Shown here in pieces: positions 15,652 to 28,001 of a stretch of 53,542 nt of DNA (position 1 is its first letter; the number at the start of each line of letters is the position of its first letter). Location: the NCBI GenBank assembly GCA_019636835.1, contig JAHBWU010000019.1, positions 1-53,542 of the forward strand, written 5' to 3'. Under the pieces are notes generated by a model, which made no database searches, had not been told where the DNA came from, and worked only from the letters and a program-made list of their open reading frames with translations. The translations under genes and the position numbers were made by a program. This DNA is from Nitrospira sp. (GTDB taxonomy: Bacteria > Nitrospirota > Nitrospiria > Nitrospirales > Nitrospiraceae).

Positions 15652-18600
15652 ATCCGTCCCGCCTTTTCATCATGCGGCCGGTAGCGACTGTCCTCTCGAT
15701 GGTCGCCATTCTCCTCTCCGGCGTGATGGCCTATCGCCAGTTGCCGGTCTCTGCACTTCCTCAAATCGATTATCCCACGATCCAGGTACTGACGTTTTAT
15801 CCCGGAGCGAGCCCCGACGTCATGGCGTCGTCGGTCACGGCACCCCTCGAACGGCAGTTCGGACAGATTCCGGGGTTGAATCAAATGACGTCCACCAGTT
15901 CAGGAGGCAGCTCCGTCGTCATCCTGCAATTCAGCCTCGCCTTGAGCCTCGATGTTGCCGAACAGCAGGTACAGGCGGCAATCAACTCGGCCGCGACGTT
16001 TCTACCGCGCGACCTTCCCAGCCCGCCCTTTTATAACAAGGTCAATCCCGCCGATGCGCCGATCCTGACGTTGGCCCTGACGTCGACTACCATGCCGCTG
16101 CCGCAGGTCGAAGATTTGGCCGAGACGCGATTCGCACAGAAAATCTCACAACTGTCCGGTGTGGGCCTCGTCAGCATCAGCGGAGGCCAGCGACCTGCCG
16201 TGCGCATTCGCGCGAATCCCCGAGCGCTATCGGCCTACGGACTGACGTTGGAGGATTTGCGGGCAACCGTGGCGGCCGCGAACGTCAATCAAGCCAAAGG
16301 CACCTTCGATGGGCCGCGGAGAGCCTCCATTATCAATGCGACCGATCAATTGCTGTCGAGCCATGAATACCGGCCGCTCATCGTTTCGTATCGCAACGGC
16401 GCTCCCGTACACGTTTCCGACGTCGCCGATGTGGTCGATGACGTAGAAAATGTCAGGCAGGCGGCTTGGATGAATGACACACCCGCCGTCCTCGTCAATA
16501 TCCAACGGCAGCCTGGAGCGAACGTTATTGACGTGGCGGACCGCATCAAGACACTGCTCCCGCAACTCCAGGGTGCATTACCCTCTTCGGTACAAGTTAC
16601 GGTGTTGTCAGACCGGACCACGTCGATTCGAGCCTCGGTGCGGGACGTGCAATTCGAGCTGATGTTTGCCGTCGCGCTCGTCATCATGGTTATTTTTCTG
16701 TTTCTCCGGACCCTATCGGCCACCGTTATTCCCGCGGCGGCAGTCCCGTTGTCGCTCGTGGGAACATTCGGCGCCATGTATCTGATGGGGTTCAGCCTCA
16801 ACAACCTGACGTTGATGGCACTCACGATTTCGACGGGATTCGTCGTGGACGACGCGATCGTGATGATTGAAAACATCTCGCGGTATATCGAACGGGGTGA
16901 TTCTCCGCTGCAGGCGGCACTCAAAGGATCGGAGCAGATCGCGTTCACCATTCTCTCCCTTTCCATCTCGCTCATCGCCGTGCTGATCCCGCTGCTCTTC
17001 ATGGGCGACGTCGTGGGCCGGCTATTCCGCGAGTTCGCGGTCACGCTGAGCATGACGATCGTGATTTCGGCCGTCGTTTCGCTGACGTTGACGCCTATGA
17101 TGTGCGCCCGGCTCCTGCGCCACCGGCGTGAATCGGAGCAAGGAACGTTCTACCGCCGATCGCAACGGATGCTCGACCGAGCGATCGCCGCCTACGGTAG
17201 GACATTGCGCTGGGTGCTGAATCACCAACCGGCGACGTTGGTTGTGACCGCCGCGACGCTCGCCTTCACCATCCTTCTCTATGTCACGGTGCCCAAGGGT
17301 TTCTTCCCTGTTCAGGACACCGGTGCCATTCTGGGTATTTCCGAAGCGCCCCAATCGATTTCATTTGCCGCGATGGCCGAACGCCAAGAGGCATTGACCA
17401 AGACCATCCTCGCCGATCCTGCCGTTTCCAGCGTGTCGTCCTTCATCGGTGTGGACGGAACCAACACGACGCTCAACAGTGGACGCATCTATATCAACCT
17501 CAAGCCGTTCGCCGAACGCAGGAACAGCGCGCAGGACGTCATTGTTCGTTTGCAACGAGCCGTCGTCGATGTCGACGGCATTGCGCTGTTCCTGCAGCCG
17601 CTGCAGGACCTGACGGTCGAGGATCGAGTCAGCCGCACACAGTACCAATATACGCTGGAAGACGCCGACCCCGAGGAACTGCGCCGATGGGCTCCCACCT
17701 TCGTCGAGACCCTGCAATCGTTGCCTGAATTGCGTGACGTCGGCAGCGACCAACAGGATCGCGGCTTGGCTTCCTTGCTGGTCATCGATCGCAGCACCGC
17801 GTCGCGACTCGGCATCACACCACAGCTGATCGTCGATACCCTCTACGACGCATTCGGACAGCGGCAAGTCTCGACCATGTTCACGCAGCTGAACCAGTAT
17901 CGTGTCGTGCTCGAAGTGATGCCGGAATTTCAGAGCGACCCGCAAGCGCTCCAATTTCTCGATATCCGGTCGTTGACCGGTGGGCAGGTGCCGCTGAACG
18001 TATTTACCCGATTCTCCGAAACAACCACCCCATTGGCCATCAACCGTCAGGGGCAGTTTCCTGCCGTAACACTCTCCTTCAATCTGGCCCCGGGGATATC
18101 TCTGGGCGATGCCGTGACGGCGATTGAGCAGGCAGCCTCGGCAATCGGACTCCCGCCCGGCATTCGCGGGAGCTTTCAAGGCACAGCCCTCGCATTCCAG
18201 GCATCGCTGGGAAACGAAACGTGGCTGATTCTGGCCGCGCTCGTCACCGTGTACATCGTGCTCGGCATCCTATATGAAAGCTACATCCACCCGCTGACGA
18301 TTTTGTCCACGTTGCCTTCTGCGGGCGTCGGTGCGCTGCTCACCTTGATGCTCTTTCGCACCGACTTCAGCGTGATTGCGCTGATCGGCATGATTCTCCT
18401 GATTGGAATCGTGAAGAAGAATGCGATCATGATGATCGACTTTGCGCTCGATGCGGAACGCAAAGAAGGCAAACACCCGACCGAAGCCATTTACGAAGCT
18501 TGCCTCCTGCGCTTTCGGCCGATCATGATGACGACGATGGCGGCCTTGCTCGGAGCATTGCCGCTGGCGGTCGGTTCCGGCGTGGGATCGGAACTGCGGC

Positions 18601-18755
18601 ATCCGCTCGGCATCGCCATCATCGGCGGACTCATCCTGAGTCAAATATTGACCCTCTATACGACGCCGGTCGTCTACCTGGCGTTCGACCGGTTGGCGCG
18701 ACGTTTCAAAGCCTCCGTTCCACACACCGCAGTCCCGACTCCTGGTGCCGAATGA
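15648..18755 (+). CDS. mdtB: RND efflux pump, MdtB-like subunit
   Basis: A 1035-residue inner-membrane proton-driven exporter of the HAE1 RND family. It starts [20 protein letters not shown], has the first large periplasmic loop, then the TM2-6 block. TM4 carries [17 protein letters not shown] with the two aspartates used for proton relay. The second periplasmic loop and the TM8-12 block ([54 protein letters not shown]) follow. The size matches E. coli MdtB. MdtB and MdtC form a mixed trimer in E. coli. It starts at a GTG overlapping the adaptor stop, and its own stop overlaps the next ATG. Confidence 0.95.
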   Translation: MNPSRLFIMRPVATVLSMVAILLSGVMAYRQLPVSALPQIDYPTIQVLTFYPGASPDVMASSVTAPLERQFGQIPGLNQMTSTSSGGSSVVILQFSLALSLDVAEQQVQAAINSAATFLPRDLPSPPFYNKVNPADAPILTLALTSTTMPLPQVEDLAETRFAQKISQLSGVGLVSISGGQRPAVRIRANPRALSAYGLTLEDLRATVAAANVNQAKGTFDGPRRASIINATDQLLSSHEYRPLIVSYRNGAPVHVSDVADVVDDVENVRQAAWMNDTPAVLVNIQRQPGANVIDVADRIKTLLPQLQGALPSSVQVTVLSDRTTSIRASVRDVQFELMFAVALVIMVIFLFLRTLSATVIPAAAVPLSLVGTFGAMYLMGFSLNNLTLMALTISTGFVVDDAIVMIENISRYIERGDSPLQAALKGSEQIAFTILSLSISLIAVLIPLLFMGDVVGRLFREFAVTLSMTIVISAVVSLTLTPMMCARLLRHRRESEQGTFYRRSQRMLDRAIAAYGRTLRWVLNHQPATLVVTAATLAFTILLYVTVPKGFFPVQDTGAILGISEAPQSISFAAMAERQEALTKTILADPAVSSVSSFIGVDGTNTTLNSGRIYINLKPFAERRNSAQDVIVRLQRAVVDVDGIALFLQPLQDLTVEDRVSRTQYQYTLEDADPEELRRWAPTFVETLQSLPELRDVGSDQQDRGLASLLVIDRSTASRLGITPQLIVDTLYDAFGQRQVSTMFTQLNQYRVVLEVMPEFQSDPQALQFLDIRSLTGGQVPLNVFTRFSETTTPLAINRQGQFPAVTLSFNLAPGISLGDAVTAIEQAASAIGLPPGIRGSFQGTALAFQASLGNETWLILAALVTVYIVLGILYESYIHPLTILSTLPSAGVGALLTLMLFRTDFSVIALIGMILLIGIVKKNAIMMIDFALDAERKEGKHPTEAIYEACLLRFRPIMMTTMAALLGALPLAVGSGVGSELRHPLGIAIIGGLILSQILTLYTTPVVYLAFDRLARRFKASVPHTAVPTPGAE

Positions 18756-21700
18756 ACCTGTCTGAAACCTTCATTCGACGTCCGGTCGCCACGACCCTGC
18801 TGACAGTCGGCGTCACGCTCGTCGGGATCGTGGCGTTCCGGTTTCTTCCTGTCGCCGCACTGCCGCAAGTCGAGTTTCCGACGATCAGCGTGTCGGCCAA
18901 CCTACCAGGCGCCAGCCCGGAAACCATGGCGACGTCGGTGGCGGCTCCGCTCGAACATCAATTCGCCCGTATCGCCGGCGTCACGGAAATGACCTCTTCG
19001 AGCGCGCTCGGCTCTTCCAGCATCACCTTGCAATTCGAGCTAAGCCGCGACATCGACGGCGCGGCGCGGGATGTTCAAGCCGCGATCATGGCAGCCACCG
19101 GAGATCTCCCGGCCAATCTCCCCAACAGACCCATCTATCGCAAGATCAATCCGGCCGACGCGCCGATTCTCATTCTGGCCTTGACGTCAGACATCGTGGA
19201 CCGCGGCCATATGTACGATGTCGCCTCCAGCATCCTTCAGCAGAAATTGTCGCAGATCAAAGGCGTGGGGCAGGTCTATGTGGGAGGAGGATCGTTGCCC
19301 GCAGTCCGTGTGGATGTGAACCCCACGGCGCTGAACAAGTATGGAATCGGTTTAGGCGACGTCAGACGGATGCTGAGCCGGACAAATGTGAATCGCCCGA
19401 AGGGCCAGCTCAGCGATGGGACACGCACGTGGGAGATCAGGGCGAACGATCAACTGCACAGCGCCGAAGATTATCTCCCGCTGATTGTGAGCTATCGGGA
19501 CGGGAGAGCCGTCCGCCTGTCGGACGTGGCGACGGTGGAACATTCGGTCGAAGACCTCCGCACGATGGGTGTGGTCAATGGGACGCCCGCAATCCTCATT
19601 ATCATCAACCGGCAACCGGGGGCGAATATCATCGAGACCGTCGACCGTGTGCGAGCGCTTGTGCCCCAATTAGAAGCCTCCATTCCCGGCAGCATGACAC
19701 TCTCGGTGGTGGTCGACCGGACTCCTGTCATTCGCGCGTCGCTGCACGACGTCGAACGAACACTCGCCATCTCCGTGCTCCTCGTGATTCTGGTCGTCTT
19801 CCTGTTTCTTCGAGACGTTCGGGCCACGCTCATCCCCTGTGTCGCCGTGCCGGTATCGTTGATCAGTACGTTCGGCGTGATGTATCTGCTCGACTATAGT
19901 CTGGACAATCTGTCGTTGATGGCGCTGACGATTGCTACCGGCTTTGTCGTCGATGATGCGATCGTCGTTCTGGAAAACATCAGCCGGTATCGCGAACAGG
20001 GTGTCGCGCCGCTGGAAGCGGCTCTGCGCGGTGCGCGTGAAATCACGTTCACCGTCTTCTCGATGACGCTGTCGCTGGTCGCTGTCTTCCTGCCCATCCT
20101 CTTCATGGGCGGCATGATGGGCCGGCTATTCAGGGAATTCGCCGTCACCCTGACCGTAGCGATTCTGGTCTCGCTCGTGGTGTCCCTCACGACGACGCCG
20201 ATGATGTGTGCGAGAGTGTTGATCCCCCACGAGGACCGGGCACACGGACGATGGTATCGGATCGCCGAACGGTTCTTCGAAGGTATGCGCGGCGGATACG
20301 CCCGCAGTCTATCCTGGGTGTTGCGCCATCCACACAGTATGCTCGTGCTCACGCTCGCCACGATGGCGCTCAGCGTGTACCTGTACACGGTCGTCCCCAA
20401 AGGATTTTTCCCCCAGCAGGACACGGGGCGTATGTTCGGCAACATTCAAGCGGCACAGGATATTTCGTTTCAAGCCATGCGCCGGAAGCTGACGGAGGTC
20501 GTGGACATTCTCAAGACCGATCCGGCCGTCGACACAGTCACCGGGTTCACCGGCGGCGGAAGCGGGAACACCAATATGGGCCGCATGTTCATCTCATTGA
20601 AACCGCTTCACGAACGGCAGCTGAGCGTCGATCAGGTCATTGCGCGGCTCCGGCCAAAACTCGCCGAGGTGCCCGGCGCCCCGACGGTGCTGCAGGCCAT
20701 ACAGGATCTGCGCATCGGTGGCCGGGCGAGCAGCGCGCAATACCAATACACGCTGCAAGGCGTGGATCTCGCCGAATTGAATACCTGGGCGGCGAGAGTC
20801 GAACGGCAGTTGCGCCGGCTGCCGGAAATTGCCGACGTCAACAGCGACCAGCAAGACAAAGGCATCCAATCGCTGGTAATCTTCGACCGCAACACGGCCT
20901 CGCGGCTTGGGCTGAGCCCACAGCTCATCGATGATACGCTCTACGATGCGTTCGGTCAGCGTCAGGTTTCCATTCTCTATACGCCTCTCAACCAGTATCA
21001 CGTCGTGATGGAAGTCGCGCCGCAATACTGGCAGGACCCTGCCACGCTCCATGAGATCTATGTGCGGTCGCCGACGGGAGCGCAAGTGCCGCTGAGCGCG
21101 GTCACACGCTACGAGACGACGAATACGCTGCTGCTGGTCAATCATCAGGGACAATTTCCCGGAGTCACGCTGTCCTTCAACATGGTCCCGGGAGTATCGC
21201 TAGGGGAAGCGGTGAGGGCGATCGAAAAATCAACGAGCGAGATGGGACTGCCGGCCGGTATCCGTGGGAGCTTTCAGGGAGTGGCAAAAGCTTTTAAGGC
21301 ATCGGTTGAGAACCAACCGTTGCTCATCCTGGCCGCTCTGCTTACGGTCTACATTGTTCTGGGAATCCTCTATGAGAGCTACATCCATCCGCTGACTATT
21401 CTTTCGACATTGCCGTCGGCCGGGATCGGCGCATTGCTCGCTCTGCTCCTCGCTAAAACAGAGTTCAGCATGATCGCGTTGATCGGAATTATTTTGCTCA
21501 TCGGCATCGTGAAGAAGAACGCGATTATGATGATCGATTTCGCTTTGGTTGCCGAGCGCCGCGACGGCAAACGGCCGGAGGACGCCATCTATGAAGCCTG
21601 CCTGTTGCGCTTCCGGCCGATCATGATGACGACGATGGCGGCCCTGTTCGGTGCATTGCCGCTGGCTCTGGGATCGGGGGTAGGATCTGAATTGCGTCAG

Positions 21701-21853
21701 CCGCTCGGCATCGCCATCGTAGGGGGATTACTCGTGAGTCAGTTGCTGACCCTCTATACGACGCCCGTTGTATACCTGTATCTCGACCGGATGCGCCTTC
21801 GCTTTCTGCGAATGCCCTATCGGACGGTCGATGCCGGACAACTCCCTCAATAG
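18752..21853 (+). CDS. mdtC: RND efflux pump, MdtC-like subunit
   Basis: A 1033-residue paralogue of the preceding pump protein. It begins [20 protein letters not shown] and carries the same proton-relay motif ([17 protein letters not shown]) and the same C-terminal blocks. The true start is the ATG at 18752, which overlaps the MdtB stop (ATGA). A longer in-frame extension to 18500 overlaps mdtB and is not coding. The two-pump-subunit arrangement is diagnostic of the MdtBC class rather than AcrB. No TolC-type channel gene follows; the pump must share one encoded elsewhere. Confidence 0.95.
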   Translation: MNLSETFIRRPVATTLLTVGVTLVGIVAFRFLPVAALPQVEFPTISVSANLPGASPETMATSVAAPLEHQFARIAGVTEMTSSSALGSSSITLQFELSRDIDGAARDVQAAIMAATGDLPANLPNRPIYRKINPADAPILILALTSDIVDRGHMYDVASSILQQKLSQIKGVGQVYVGGGSLPAVRVDVNPTALNKYGIGLGDVRRMLSRTNVNRPKGQLSDGTRTWEIRANDQLHSAEDYLPLIVSYRDGRAVRLSDVATVEHSVEDLRTMGVVNGTPAILIIINRQPGANIIETVDRVRALVPQLEASIPGSMTLSVVVDRTPVIRASLHDVERTLAISVLLVILVVFLFLRDVRATLIPCVAVPVSLISTFGVMYLLDYSLDNLSLMALTIATGFVVDDAIVVLENISRYREQGVAPLEAALRGAREITFTVFSMTLSLVAVFLPILFMGGMMGRLFREFAVTLTVAILVSLVVSLTTTPMMCARVLIPHEDRAHGRWYRIAERFFEGMRGGYARSLSWVLRHPHSMLVLTLATMALSVYLYTVVPKGFFPQQDTGRMFGNIQAAQDISFQAMRRKLTEVVDILKTDPAVDTVTGFTGGGSGNTNMGRMFISLKPLHERQLSVDQVIARLRPKLAEVPGAPTVLQAIQDLRIGGRASSAQYQYTLQGVDLAELNTWAARVERQLRRLPEIADVNSDQQDKGIQSLVIFDRNTASRLGLSPQLIDDTLYDAFGQRQVSILYTPLNQYHVVMEVAPQYWQDPATLHEIYVRSPTGAQVPLSAVTRYETTNTLLLVNHQGQFPGVTLSFNMVPGVSLGEAVRAIEKSTSEMGLPAGIRGSFQGVAKAFKASVENQPLLILAALLTVYIVLGILYESYIHPLTILSTLPSAGIGALLALLLAKTEFSMIALIGIILLIGIVKKNAIMMIDFALVAERRDGKRPEDAIYEACLLRFRPIMMTTMAALFGALPLALGSGVGSELRQPLGIAIVGGLLVSQLLTLYTTPVVYLYLDRMRLRFLRMPYRTVDAGQLPQ

Positions 21854-22010
21854 CACAGATTACATCCCGGCGACAAACGCCTGGAGGCAACATCTCGTCG
21901 CCCATACCGTCGTTTCCGATGGACGGTTGTTTAGCGAACGCCTCTACGGCTGATCGCTTTTCGTTGCCTTAAGATTCCTCGTCTTCTTCTTGAGTTGACC
22001 CTCTCCTTTC

Positions 22011-25000
22011 ATGGATGATACCGTCAAAAAAGTTATGAGTACTTCTCAGACCGACCGCCGTCCCAATCGTCTTGTCCACGAGACCAGCCCTTATTTGCTG
22101 CAACATGCCTACAACCCGGTAGAGTGGTACCCCTGGGGACCGGAAGCCTTGCAGCTAGCCGAAGACAAGAATCGTCCCATCTTGCTCTCGATCGGCTATT
22201 CCGCCTGCCACTGGTGTCATGTCATGGAACGGGAGTCTTTTGAGAACGAGGCGATTGCGGAGCTCATGAATCGGTGGTTTGTCTGCATTAAAGTAGACCG
22301 AGAGGAACGACCCGATCTCGATGAGATCTATATGGCCGCCACGGTGACGATGAATCATGGTCAAGGCGGGTGGCCGATGACGGTGTTTCTGACGCCGACT
22401 CAAGAGCCGTTTTTCGCAGGCACGTATTTTCCTCCTGAAGACCGATGGGGACGACCTGGCTTCGGCAGCGTCCTGAAGAAGATTGCCGACTATTGGGACA
22501 CACGGCCCTCGGAAGTCCGGGATCAAGCCAAGGAGCTGACGTCCCAGTTACAAGGCTTGCGACAACTCCCCTCCCCCATTTCCATCAGCGAATCGGTGCT
22601 TGAAGAAGCCGTCGTCCAGTTCAAGGAGGATTTCGACGAAACCCATGGTGGGTTCGGAACAGCGCCCAAGTTTCCTCCGGCTATGGGATTGTCGTTCCTA
22701 CTCCGGAGCCACCGCCGCTCGGGAAATCCCCACACGCTCACGATGGTGACCAAGACCCTCGACCTGATGGCTGCCGGAGGAATTTACGACCACATCGGCG
22801 GCGGCTTTGCCCGCTATTCGACCGATGCGCGATGGCTGGTGCCGCATTTTGAAAAAATGCTGTATGACAACGCACTCCTGGCCCGCGTGTATGTCGAGGC
22901 CTATCAGGTCACCAAGAAGCCTCTCTATCAGCAAGTGGCGACCGAGGTGCTCGACTATGTCCGCCGGGAAATGACCGGACCGGAAGGCGGATTCTACTCA
23001 TCGACCGACGCCGACTCGGAAGGTGTCGAAGGAAAGTTCTTTGTTTGGACTCCGACCGAGGTGCGAAACGTTCTCAAGCACGATGAGGCCGCGCGACGTT
23101 TTTGCGCCCTCTACGACATCACGGAATCAGGCAATTGGGAGCACACGAGCATCCCCAATCGACTGCGACCTCTCGAAGACGTAGCCAAACAGCTGAATCT
23201 GACGATGGACGAGTTGACGGAGCTCGCGGCCCGTGCAAAGCCCCTGCTGTACGAAGCGCGCCGACATCGCATCCCCCCCGGACTGGATGACAAGGTGATC
23301 ACCGCATGGAACGGCATGATGCTGTCGGCCATGGCCGAGGCAGCCCGAGTCTTCGGAAACGACGCCTATCTTGAGAGCGCTCAACGGACGGCCGACTTTC
23401 TGTTACGCAGTCATGCCAAACCGGACGGACGATTACTACGCACATCACGCGGCGATCGCGCTCATCTCGACGCCTATCTTGAAGACTATGCGTACCTCAC
23501 AGAGGGATTGCTGGACCTCTATGAAGCCGGCTCCGCTGAATCGTACCTTCAGGCAGCCCGCCGACTGGCGGGATACCTGATCAGCGACTTTATGGATCAG
23601 GAACAAGGCGGGTTTTTCACGACCGCACAACACCATGAATCCCTCATCGTCCGACATCGGGAGGGTACGGATGGAGCAACGCCCAGCGCCAACGCAGTCG
23701 CCGCTTCAGCACTCGCCCGACTGTCATTCCACTTTGATCGCGAAGATTGGCGCCGCGCCGCGGTCGCAGCCATACGCGCCTACGGCCGGCAGATGACCCG
23801 TTACCCTCGCGCGTTCGCCAAGAGTCTGGCCGTGGTCGATTTTCTGACCGAAGGACCGGTGGAACTGGCCATCGTGGGCGATGAGTCGCAGGATACTGTT
23901 CGCGCCCTCCGTGAAGCAGTGGCGCACTACTACCTTCCCAACCGTATCATCGCAACTGGTTCTTTAGGCCCCTCATCTTCTCTTCCACTCTTAAAGGACA
24001 GGCCGGCCGTTTCCGGTAAGCCGACTCTGTACATCTGTCGCAATTACACCTGCCGGCAACCGATCACCGACCCGCGTTCTGTTGCAGAGGCGTTGGAGGC
24101 TGACCAGAGGGCATCGACCGATCGTGGAGCCGAACCAAGGCTGCTGCGAGGCGCCAGCCTCTCAGGAAGCGCAACGGTCCAGAGTACGACGGCCTATGCT
24201 TCTCGAGTGATGGCACGAGACGGCGAGGCAGGCTTGGCAAACGGCTTTACAGTGCTCGGTGCGACCGGCTTGACCACGACCAGGTTAGGGTTTGGAACCT
24301 ATCGCGTCGATATGCAGAATGCTGAACACCGCGAAGCGTTGAAAAAGGCATTGCGAGAATCTTGCAATCTCATCGACACGTCGACGAATTACACCGACGG
24401 CGACAGCGAACGATTGGTGGGATCCGTGCTGGCCGAGCTTGTTGCCTCGGGTGAGATTCGCCGCGATGAAATCATCGTCGTCTCCAAAATCGGGTATATC
24501 CAGGGGCAGAATCTCAAGCTTGCCGAGGCCAAAGAACAATCCGGACGCCCCTACCCTGAACTGGTGAAGTACCGGGACGATACTTGGCATTGCATTCATC
24601 CGGAATTCTTGGCGGACCAGCTGACTCTGTCCTTAGATCGTCTGGGACTTGCGACGCTCGATATCTGCCTTTTGCACAATCCCGAATATTTCTTTTCGGA
24701 AGCGGCGCATCGTGGCGAACCGGACCTAGAAACACTTCGCACAGACTTCCATGCTCGACTCGAACGTGCTTTCGTCTATTTTGAAACCCAGGTCTCGGCA
24801 GGACGACTTCAATATTACGGCGTGTCCTCCAACACCGTCACCTCTGCCGTCGACGACCCTGAGGCAACGTCGCTCACACGTATGGTGCAAGCCGCTGAAG
24901 CCGCCGCCCAATCTGTCGGCGCCTCTACCCATCATTTTCGGGTGCTGCAATGCCCGATGAATCTCTTCGAAACCGGAGCCTTCAGGACCGCCAACACCGG

Positions 25001-25715
25001 CCAATCTCAGAGTCAGACTGTTCTCGAATATGCGCGCCGGAACCATGTCGCGGTGTTGGTGAACCGGCCACTGAACGCCATGGTAGCTCCGAACAAGATG
25101 TTGCGGCTGGCGGATGTCCCTCTCGACGGCCCGCCTCTCGATATCGATCAACAGTTGAGTACGGTGGATGCTCTCGAACAGGAATACCGGACTTCTCTGG
25201 CGCCGAATGTCCCACGGTCCGGAACAGGGCCGGCACCGACGGAGTATTTCAATTGGTCTGCGGAACTTCACCGTATTCGTCAGCAGGTTCAAGGGCTCGA
25301 ACATTGGGAACAAATCGAGCATCATATGATCGCTCCACACATCAACCAAGTCTTACAGCTGCTCTCGCACCAGCTTTCCGGAGACGTGGCCGAACAATGG
25401 GAACGCTGGCGTCAACGTTATGTTCCTGAGCTACTGACCTTGCTGCGCGGGTTCCGGCGCGAAGCGACTCTGAAGAGCCACGCCCAGACTGAACGCGTCG
25501 CGCGAACGATCGACCCACTCCTGCCGACATCGCGTCGCACCGCTTCACTCTCTCAAAAAACGTTGTGGCTCCTGACGAGTACACCGGGGGTCACCTGCGT
25601 GCTGAACGGTATGCGGACACGGAGGTACGTTGAAGATTCGTTGGCAGTCTTGAAATGGGAACCGATCGTAGATACGGGGCCGATCTATGAAGAGGCCATG
25701 ACGCTTCCCCGGTAA
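22011..25715 (+). CDS. thioredoxin-like DUF255 (YyaL/SSP411) protein fused to an aldo/keto reductase
   Basis: A 1234-residue fusion. Residues 20-190 are the DUF255 thioredoxin-like domain: [19 protein letters not shown], then [16 protein letters not shown] with a C66-HW-C69 redox pair and [13 protein letters not shown]. An (alpha/alpha)6 barrel like that of AGE/cellobiose epimerases follows to about 690 ([22 protein letters not shown]). From about 744 an aldo/keto reductase domain begins ([17 protein letters not shown]). Its tetrad is visible as Asp789 and Tyr794 ([14 protein letters not shown]), Lys826 (VVSKIGY) and His889 (LLHNPE). The C-terminal 200 residues contain a long helical insert before a final [14 protein letters not shown] block. 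DUF255 proteins are normally about 650-700 aa and stand alone. Neither start (22011 or ATG 22035) has a strong RBS. Cytoplasmic; reaction unknown. Confidence 0.9.
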   Translation: MDDTVKKVMSTSQTDRRPNRLVHETSPYLLQHAYNPVEWYPWGPEALQLAEDKNRPILLSIGYSACHWCHVMERESFENEAIAELMNRWFVCIKVDREERPDLDEIYMAATVTMNHGQGGWPMTVFLTPTQEPFFAGTYFPPEDRWGRPGFGSVLKKIADYWDTRPSEVRDQAKELTSQLQGLRQLPSPISISESVLEEAVVQFKEDFDETHGGFGTAPKFPPAMGLSFLLRSHRRSGNPHTLTMVTKTLDLMAAGGIYDHIGGGFARYSTDARWLVPHFEKMLYDNALLARVYVEAYQVTKKPLYQQVATEVLDYVRREMTGPEGGFYSSTDADSEGVEGKFFVWTPTEVRNVLKHDEAARRFCALYDITESGNWEHTSIPNRLRPLEDVAKQLNLTMDELTELAARAKPLLYEARRHRIPPGLDDKVITAWNGMMLSAMAEAARVFGNDAYLESAQRTADFLLRSHAKPDGRLLRTSRGDRAHLDAYLEDYAYLTEGLLDLYEAGSAESYLQAARRLAGYLISDFMDQEQGGFFTTAQHHESLIVRHREGTDGATPSANAVAASALARLSFHFDREDWRRAAVAAIRAYGRQMTRYPRAFAKSLAVVDFLTEGPVELAIVGDESQDTVRALREAVAHYYLPNRIIATGSLGPSSSLPLLKDRPAVSGKPTLYICRNYTCRQPITDPRSVAEALEADQRASTDRGAEPRLLRGASLSGSATVQSTTAYASRVMARDGEAGLANGFTVLGATGLTTTRLGFGTYRVDMQNAEHREALKKALRESCNLIDTSTNYTDGDSERLVGSVLAELVASGEIRRDEIIVVSKIGYIQGQNLKLAEAKEQSGRPYPELVKYRDDTWHCIHPEFLADQLTLSLDRLGLATLDICLLHNPEYFFSEAAHRGEPDLETLRTDFHARLERAFVYFETQVSAGRLQYYGVSSNTVTSAVDDPEATSLTRMVQAAEAAAQSVGASTHHFRVLQCPMNLFETGAFRTANTGQSQSQTVLEYARRNHVAVLVNRPLNAMVAPNKMLRLADVPLDGPPLDIDQQLSTVDALEQEYRTSLAPNVPRSGTGPAPTEYFNWSAELHRIRQQVQGLEHWEQIEHHMIAPHINQVLQLLSHQLSGDVAEQWERWRQRYVPELLTLLRGFRREATLKSHAQTERVARTIDPLLPTSRRTASLSQKTLWLLTSTPGVTCVLNGMRTRRYVEDSLAVLKWEPIVDTGPIYEEAMTLPR

Positions 25716-25747
25716 CGTCGGCTCATCCTTCACTCGGAGAAAGATCT

Positions 25748-26320
25748 ATGAGACAGGGGCGCGGTGTCGTGGCGTCGAGCATGTTCATCATCGCCGTCTT
25801 CCTCCTGCAGGGTTGCTCGGCAAGATGGTGGTGGGAATCCGAATCGGGCCAAGAGGGACCGGCACAAGAAGAACTGGTCAAGGAACAAGCGATCAAAGAG
25901 ATTCCTCCTGACGACGGACAACTGACTGACTCGCGAACGAGCCCGCCCATGCAATCAGAGCTCCTGTCTCGAAACGCCACCGGCCTGACTCATGGGACAT
26001 TGGGCGACGTCCTGTTCGATCTTGATCGAGACACCCTCGGGACGGACGCGATGCGCGCCTTGGAGACCAATGCAAAGGAGCTCCAGCATGACAGGGTGAC
26101 CCATCTTGTCCTAGAAGGGCGCGGCGATGACTTCGGCACCTCAGCGTACAATTTCGTGCTGGGCGAGCGTCGAGCAAGGAACGTGCAATCCTACCTCCGC
26201 GAACTGGGGCTCTCCATTGATGTCAAGACAACCAGTTACGGGAAAGATCGTCCGCTGTGTTTTGAGCATTCCGTCGATTGCAGACAGAGAAACCGGAGCG
26301 TCCATTTCCTCGTCGAATAA
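25748..26320 (+). CDS. OmpA-family lipoprotein (Pal-like)
   Basis: A 190-residue lipoprotein. The lipobox is VFLLQGC with Cys23 as the lipid-modified residue. An acidic linker (about 28-75) leads to an OmpA-like peptidoglycan-binding domain: GTLGDVLFDLDRDTLGTDAM, HLVLEGRGDDFGTSAYN, LGERRARNVQSYLRELGL and TTSYGKDRP. The usual GHTDxxG core is changed to GRGDDFG, and two extra cysteines appear near the C-terminus (LCFEHSVDC). It lies 32 bases after the fusion gene and may be co-transcribed. It would anchor the outer membrane to peptidoglycan. Confidence 0.88.
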   Translation: MRQGRGVVASSMFIIAVFLLQGCSARWWWESESGQEGPAQEELVKEQAIKEIPPDDGQLTDSRTSPPMQSELLSRNATGLTHGTLGDVLFDLDRDTLGTDAMRALETNAKELQHDRVTHLVLEGRGDDFGTSAYNFVLGERRARNVQSYLRELGLSIDVKTTSYGKDRPLCFEHSVDCRQRNRSVHFLVE

Positions 26321-26390
26321 TATGTGAATCCTACTCCGCTCTGCTCCGCCGCTGTCGGATACATGTAACACACAGTTTACACGCTGATTG

Positions 26391-26418
26391 TTGACAGGCC
26401 ACCTGTTCTTTCATTAAG
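26391..26418 (+). promoter_or_regulatory. possible promoter of the ppx gene
   Basis: A perfect TTGACA at 26391-26396 is followed after 16 bases by ATTAAG (26413-26418), a poor -10 box. It lies about 33 bases before the ppx start. The -35 element is convincing, the -10 is not. Confidence 0.35.
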
Positions 26419-26450
26419 GTCCTTCGACTCTCCAATCGTAGGGAACTTCT

Positions 26451-28001
26451 GTGTCTAAGCTCGCCGTCATCGACATCGGGACGAACTCTATTCATATGGT
26501 GCTGGCTGAGATCCTCCCCGATGCCGGCTTCAAGATCCTCGATCGTTTTAAGGACGTGACACGACTGGGCAACGGAGTGTTCGCAACCAGGCGACTTTCG
26601 AGCGAGGCCATGACCCGCGCGCTTGAAGTCCTCAAAACGTTGGTCACGCTCGCCCGCAATAAAGGATTCGAACGTATTATCGCCGTCGCGACCAGTGCCG
26701 TGCGCGAAGCCAAAAACGGCGGTGATTTCATCGCCTTGATCATGGAGCAGACAGGGCTGAGGGTCCGGGTGATCAGCGGAACAGAGGAAGCTCGCCTGAT
26801 TTTCCTGGGCGTCAAGCACAGTATCTCCCTCCCCGATGGACCGTCGCTCGTCGTCGACATCGGGGGCGGCTCCGTGGAATTGATCGTGGGGAATCGAGAA
26901 GGCCTGATCCACGGCAAAAGTCTCAAACTTGGAGCGATCCGTTTAGCTGAGCAATTCCTTCCCAAAACTCCGCCGTCTGAGTCGATGATGCATGCTCTGG
27001 ACGACGCCGTGCTTACTCACCTCCGCGATGCACTCGGATCATTCAAGATGAAGAAGTTTCATTCACTGGTCGCCACCTCCGGTATGGCAGGGAATCTCGG
27101 TGAGGTCGTCCATCTCCGTCAAACTGGACGACCGTTGCCTCAGCATAATCTTGCGACTGTCTTACTAAAAGACATCCGTGGCCTCGAAGCGGAGTTGGCT
27201 CGGTCATCAGTGAAGGCTCGTCTGGCAATTCCCGGCCTAGACCCCAAGCGTGTCGATACACTGTTGCCGACCGCCGTGGTCCTCAGACGTCTTTTGGAGC
27301 TGTCGGGTCTCGGCGAGGTGACGCTTTGCGACAAAGCCATTCGAGAGGGTGTGATCTATGATTTTATCGTACGGCACCGAGAGGGTCTGAAAGCCGAAAA
27401 TGAGATCCCCGACGTTCGTCGTCGCAACGTGATCGGCCTTGCCCGACGCTGTCAGGCACCGGAAGTTCATTCACTGCATGTGGCCGACTTGGCGCTGAGC
27501 CTGTTCGATCAAACCAAGAGAGAACATCGCTTGGGACAGCAGGAGCGTGCCTGGCTCGAGTACGCGGCCATTCTGCACGATGTAGGATATCTGATTAATC
27601 CGAGACAACATCACAAACACGCGTACTACCTCGTCAAACATAGCGACTTGAGTGGATTAGCGGCAGAGGAAATCGACACGGTCGCCAACATCACCCGCTA
27701 TCACCGGCGGGCGTTGCCGTCGCTGAAGCACGAAGCATTCAACTGTCTGACACCCCGCTTGCAACGTGTGGTCAAAATCCTTGCCTCCCTGCTCCGAATA
27801 GCCGACGGACTCGATCGGACCCATTTCTCGCTTGTTCAGGCCGTGAAGGTCAAATTCGGGAAACAGATTACCATCGAAGTTCATTTGACAGGAGACGCCG
27901 AGATGGAATTGTGGGCCGCGAAGAGCAGAGCCGACCTGTTCGAACAGGTCTTCCGTCGACGTGTCCTGTTTTCCGGAGTGCTGGAAACCGAGCCATCATG
28001 A
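26451..28001 (+). CDS. ppx: exopolyphosphatase / pppGpp phosphatase (Ppx/GppA family)
   Basis: A 516-residue enzyme that releases phosphate from polyphosphate or hydrolyses pppGpp. The actin-like ATPase fold is visible as LAVIDIGTNSIHMVLAEI, VATSAVREAKNGGDF, ISGTEEARLIFLGV and VVDIGGGSVELIVG. The C-terminal 200 residues form an HD-type helical domain (YAAILHDVGYLINPRQHHKHAYYL, ITRYHRRALPS), as in full-length Ppx. Start is GTG at 26451 with a weak upstream site. The TGA overlaps the ATG of the thymidylate-kinase-like gene, so it is the first gene of a three-gene unit. Confidence 0.93.
   Translation: MSKLAVIDIGTNSIHMVLAEILPDAGFKILDRFKDVTRLGNGVFATRRLSSEAMTRALEVLKTLVTLARNKGFERIIAVATSAVREAKNGGDFIALIMEQTGLRVRVISGTEEARLIFLGVKHSISLPDGPSLVVDIGGGSVELIVGNREGLIHGKSLKLGAIRLAEQFLPKTPPSESMMHALDDAVLTHLRDALGSFKMKKFHSLVATSGMAGNLGEVVHLRQTGRPLPQHNLATVLLKDIRGLEAELARSSVKARLAIPGLDPKRVDTLLPTAVVLRRLLELSGLGEVTLCDKAIREGVIYDFIVRHREGLKAENEIPDVRRRNVIGLARRCQAPEVHSLHVADLALSLFDQTKREHRLGQQERAWLEYAAILHDVGYLINPRQHHKHAYYLVKHSDLSGLAAEEIDTVANITRYHRRALPSLKHEAFNCLTPRLQRVVKILASLLRIADGLDRTHFSLVQAVKVKFGKQITIEVHLTGDAEMELWAAKSRADLFEQVFRRRVLFSGVLETEPS

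Noticed and set aside
18500..18751. N-terminal extension of the MdtC-like protein
   Set aside because: The extension overlaps mdtB; the ATG at 18752 overlaps the mdtB stop and matches the family N-terminus.
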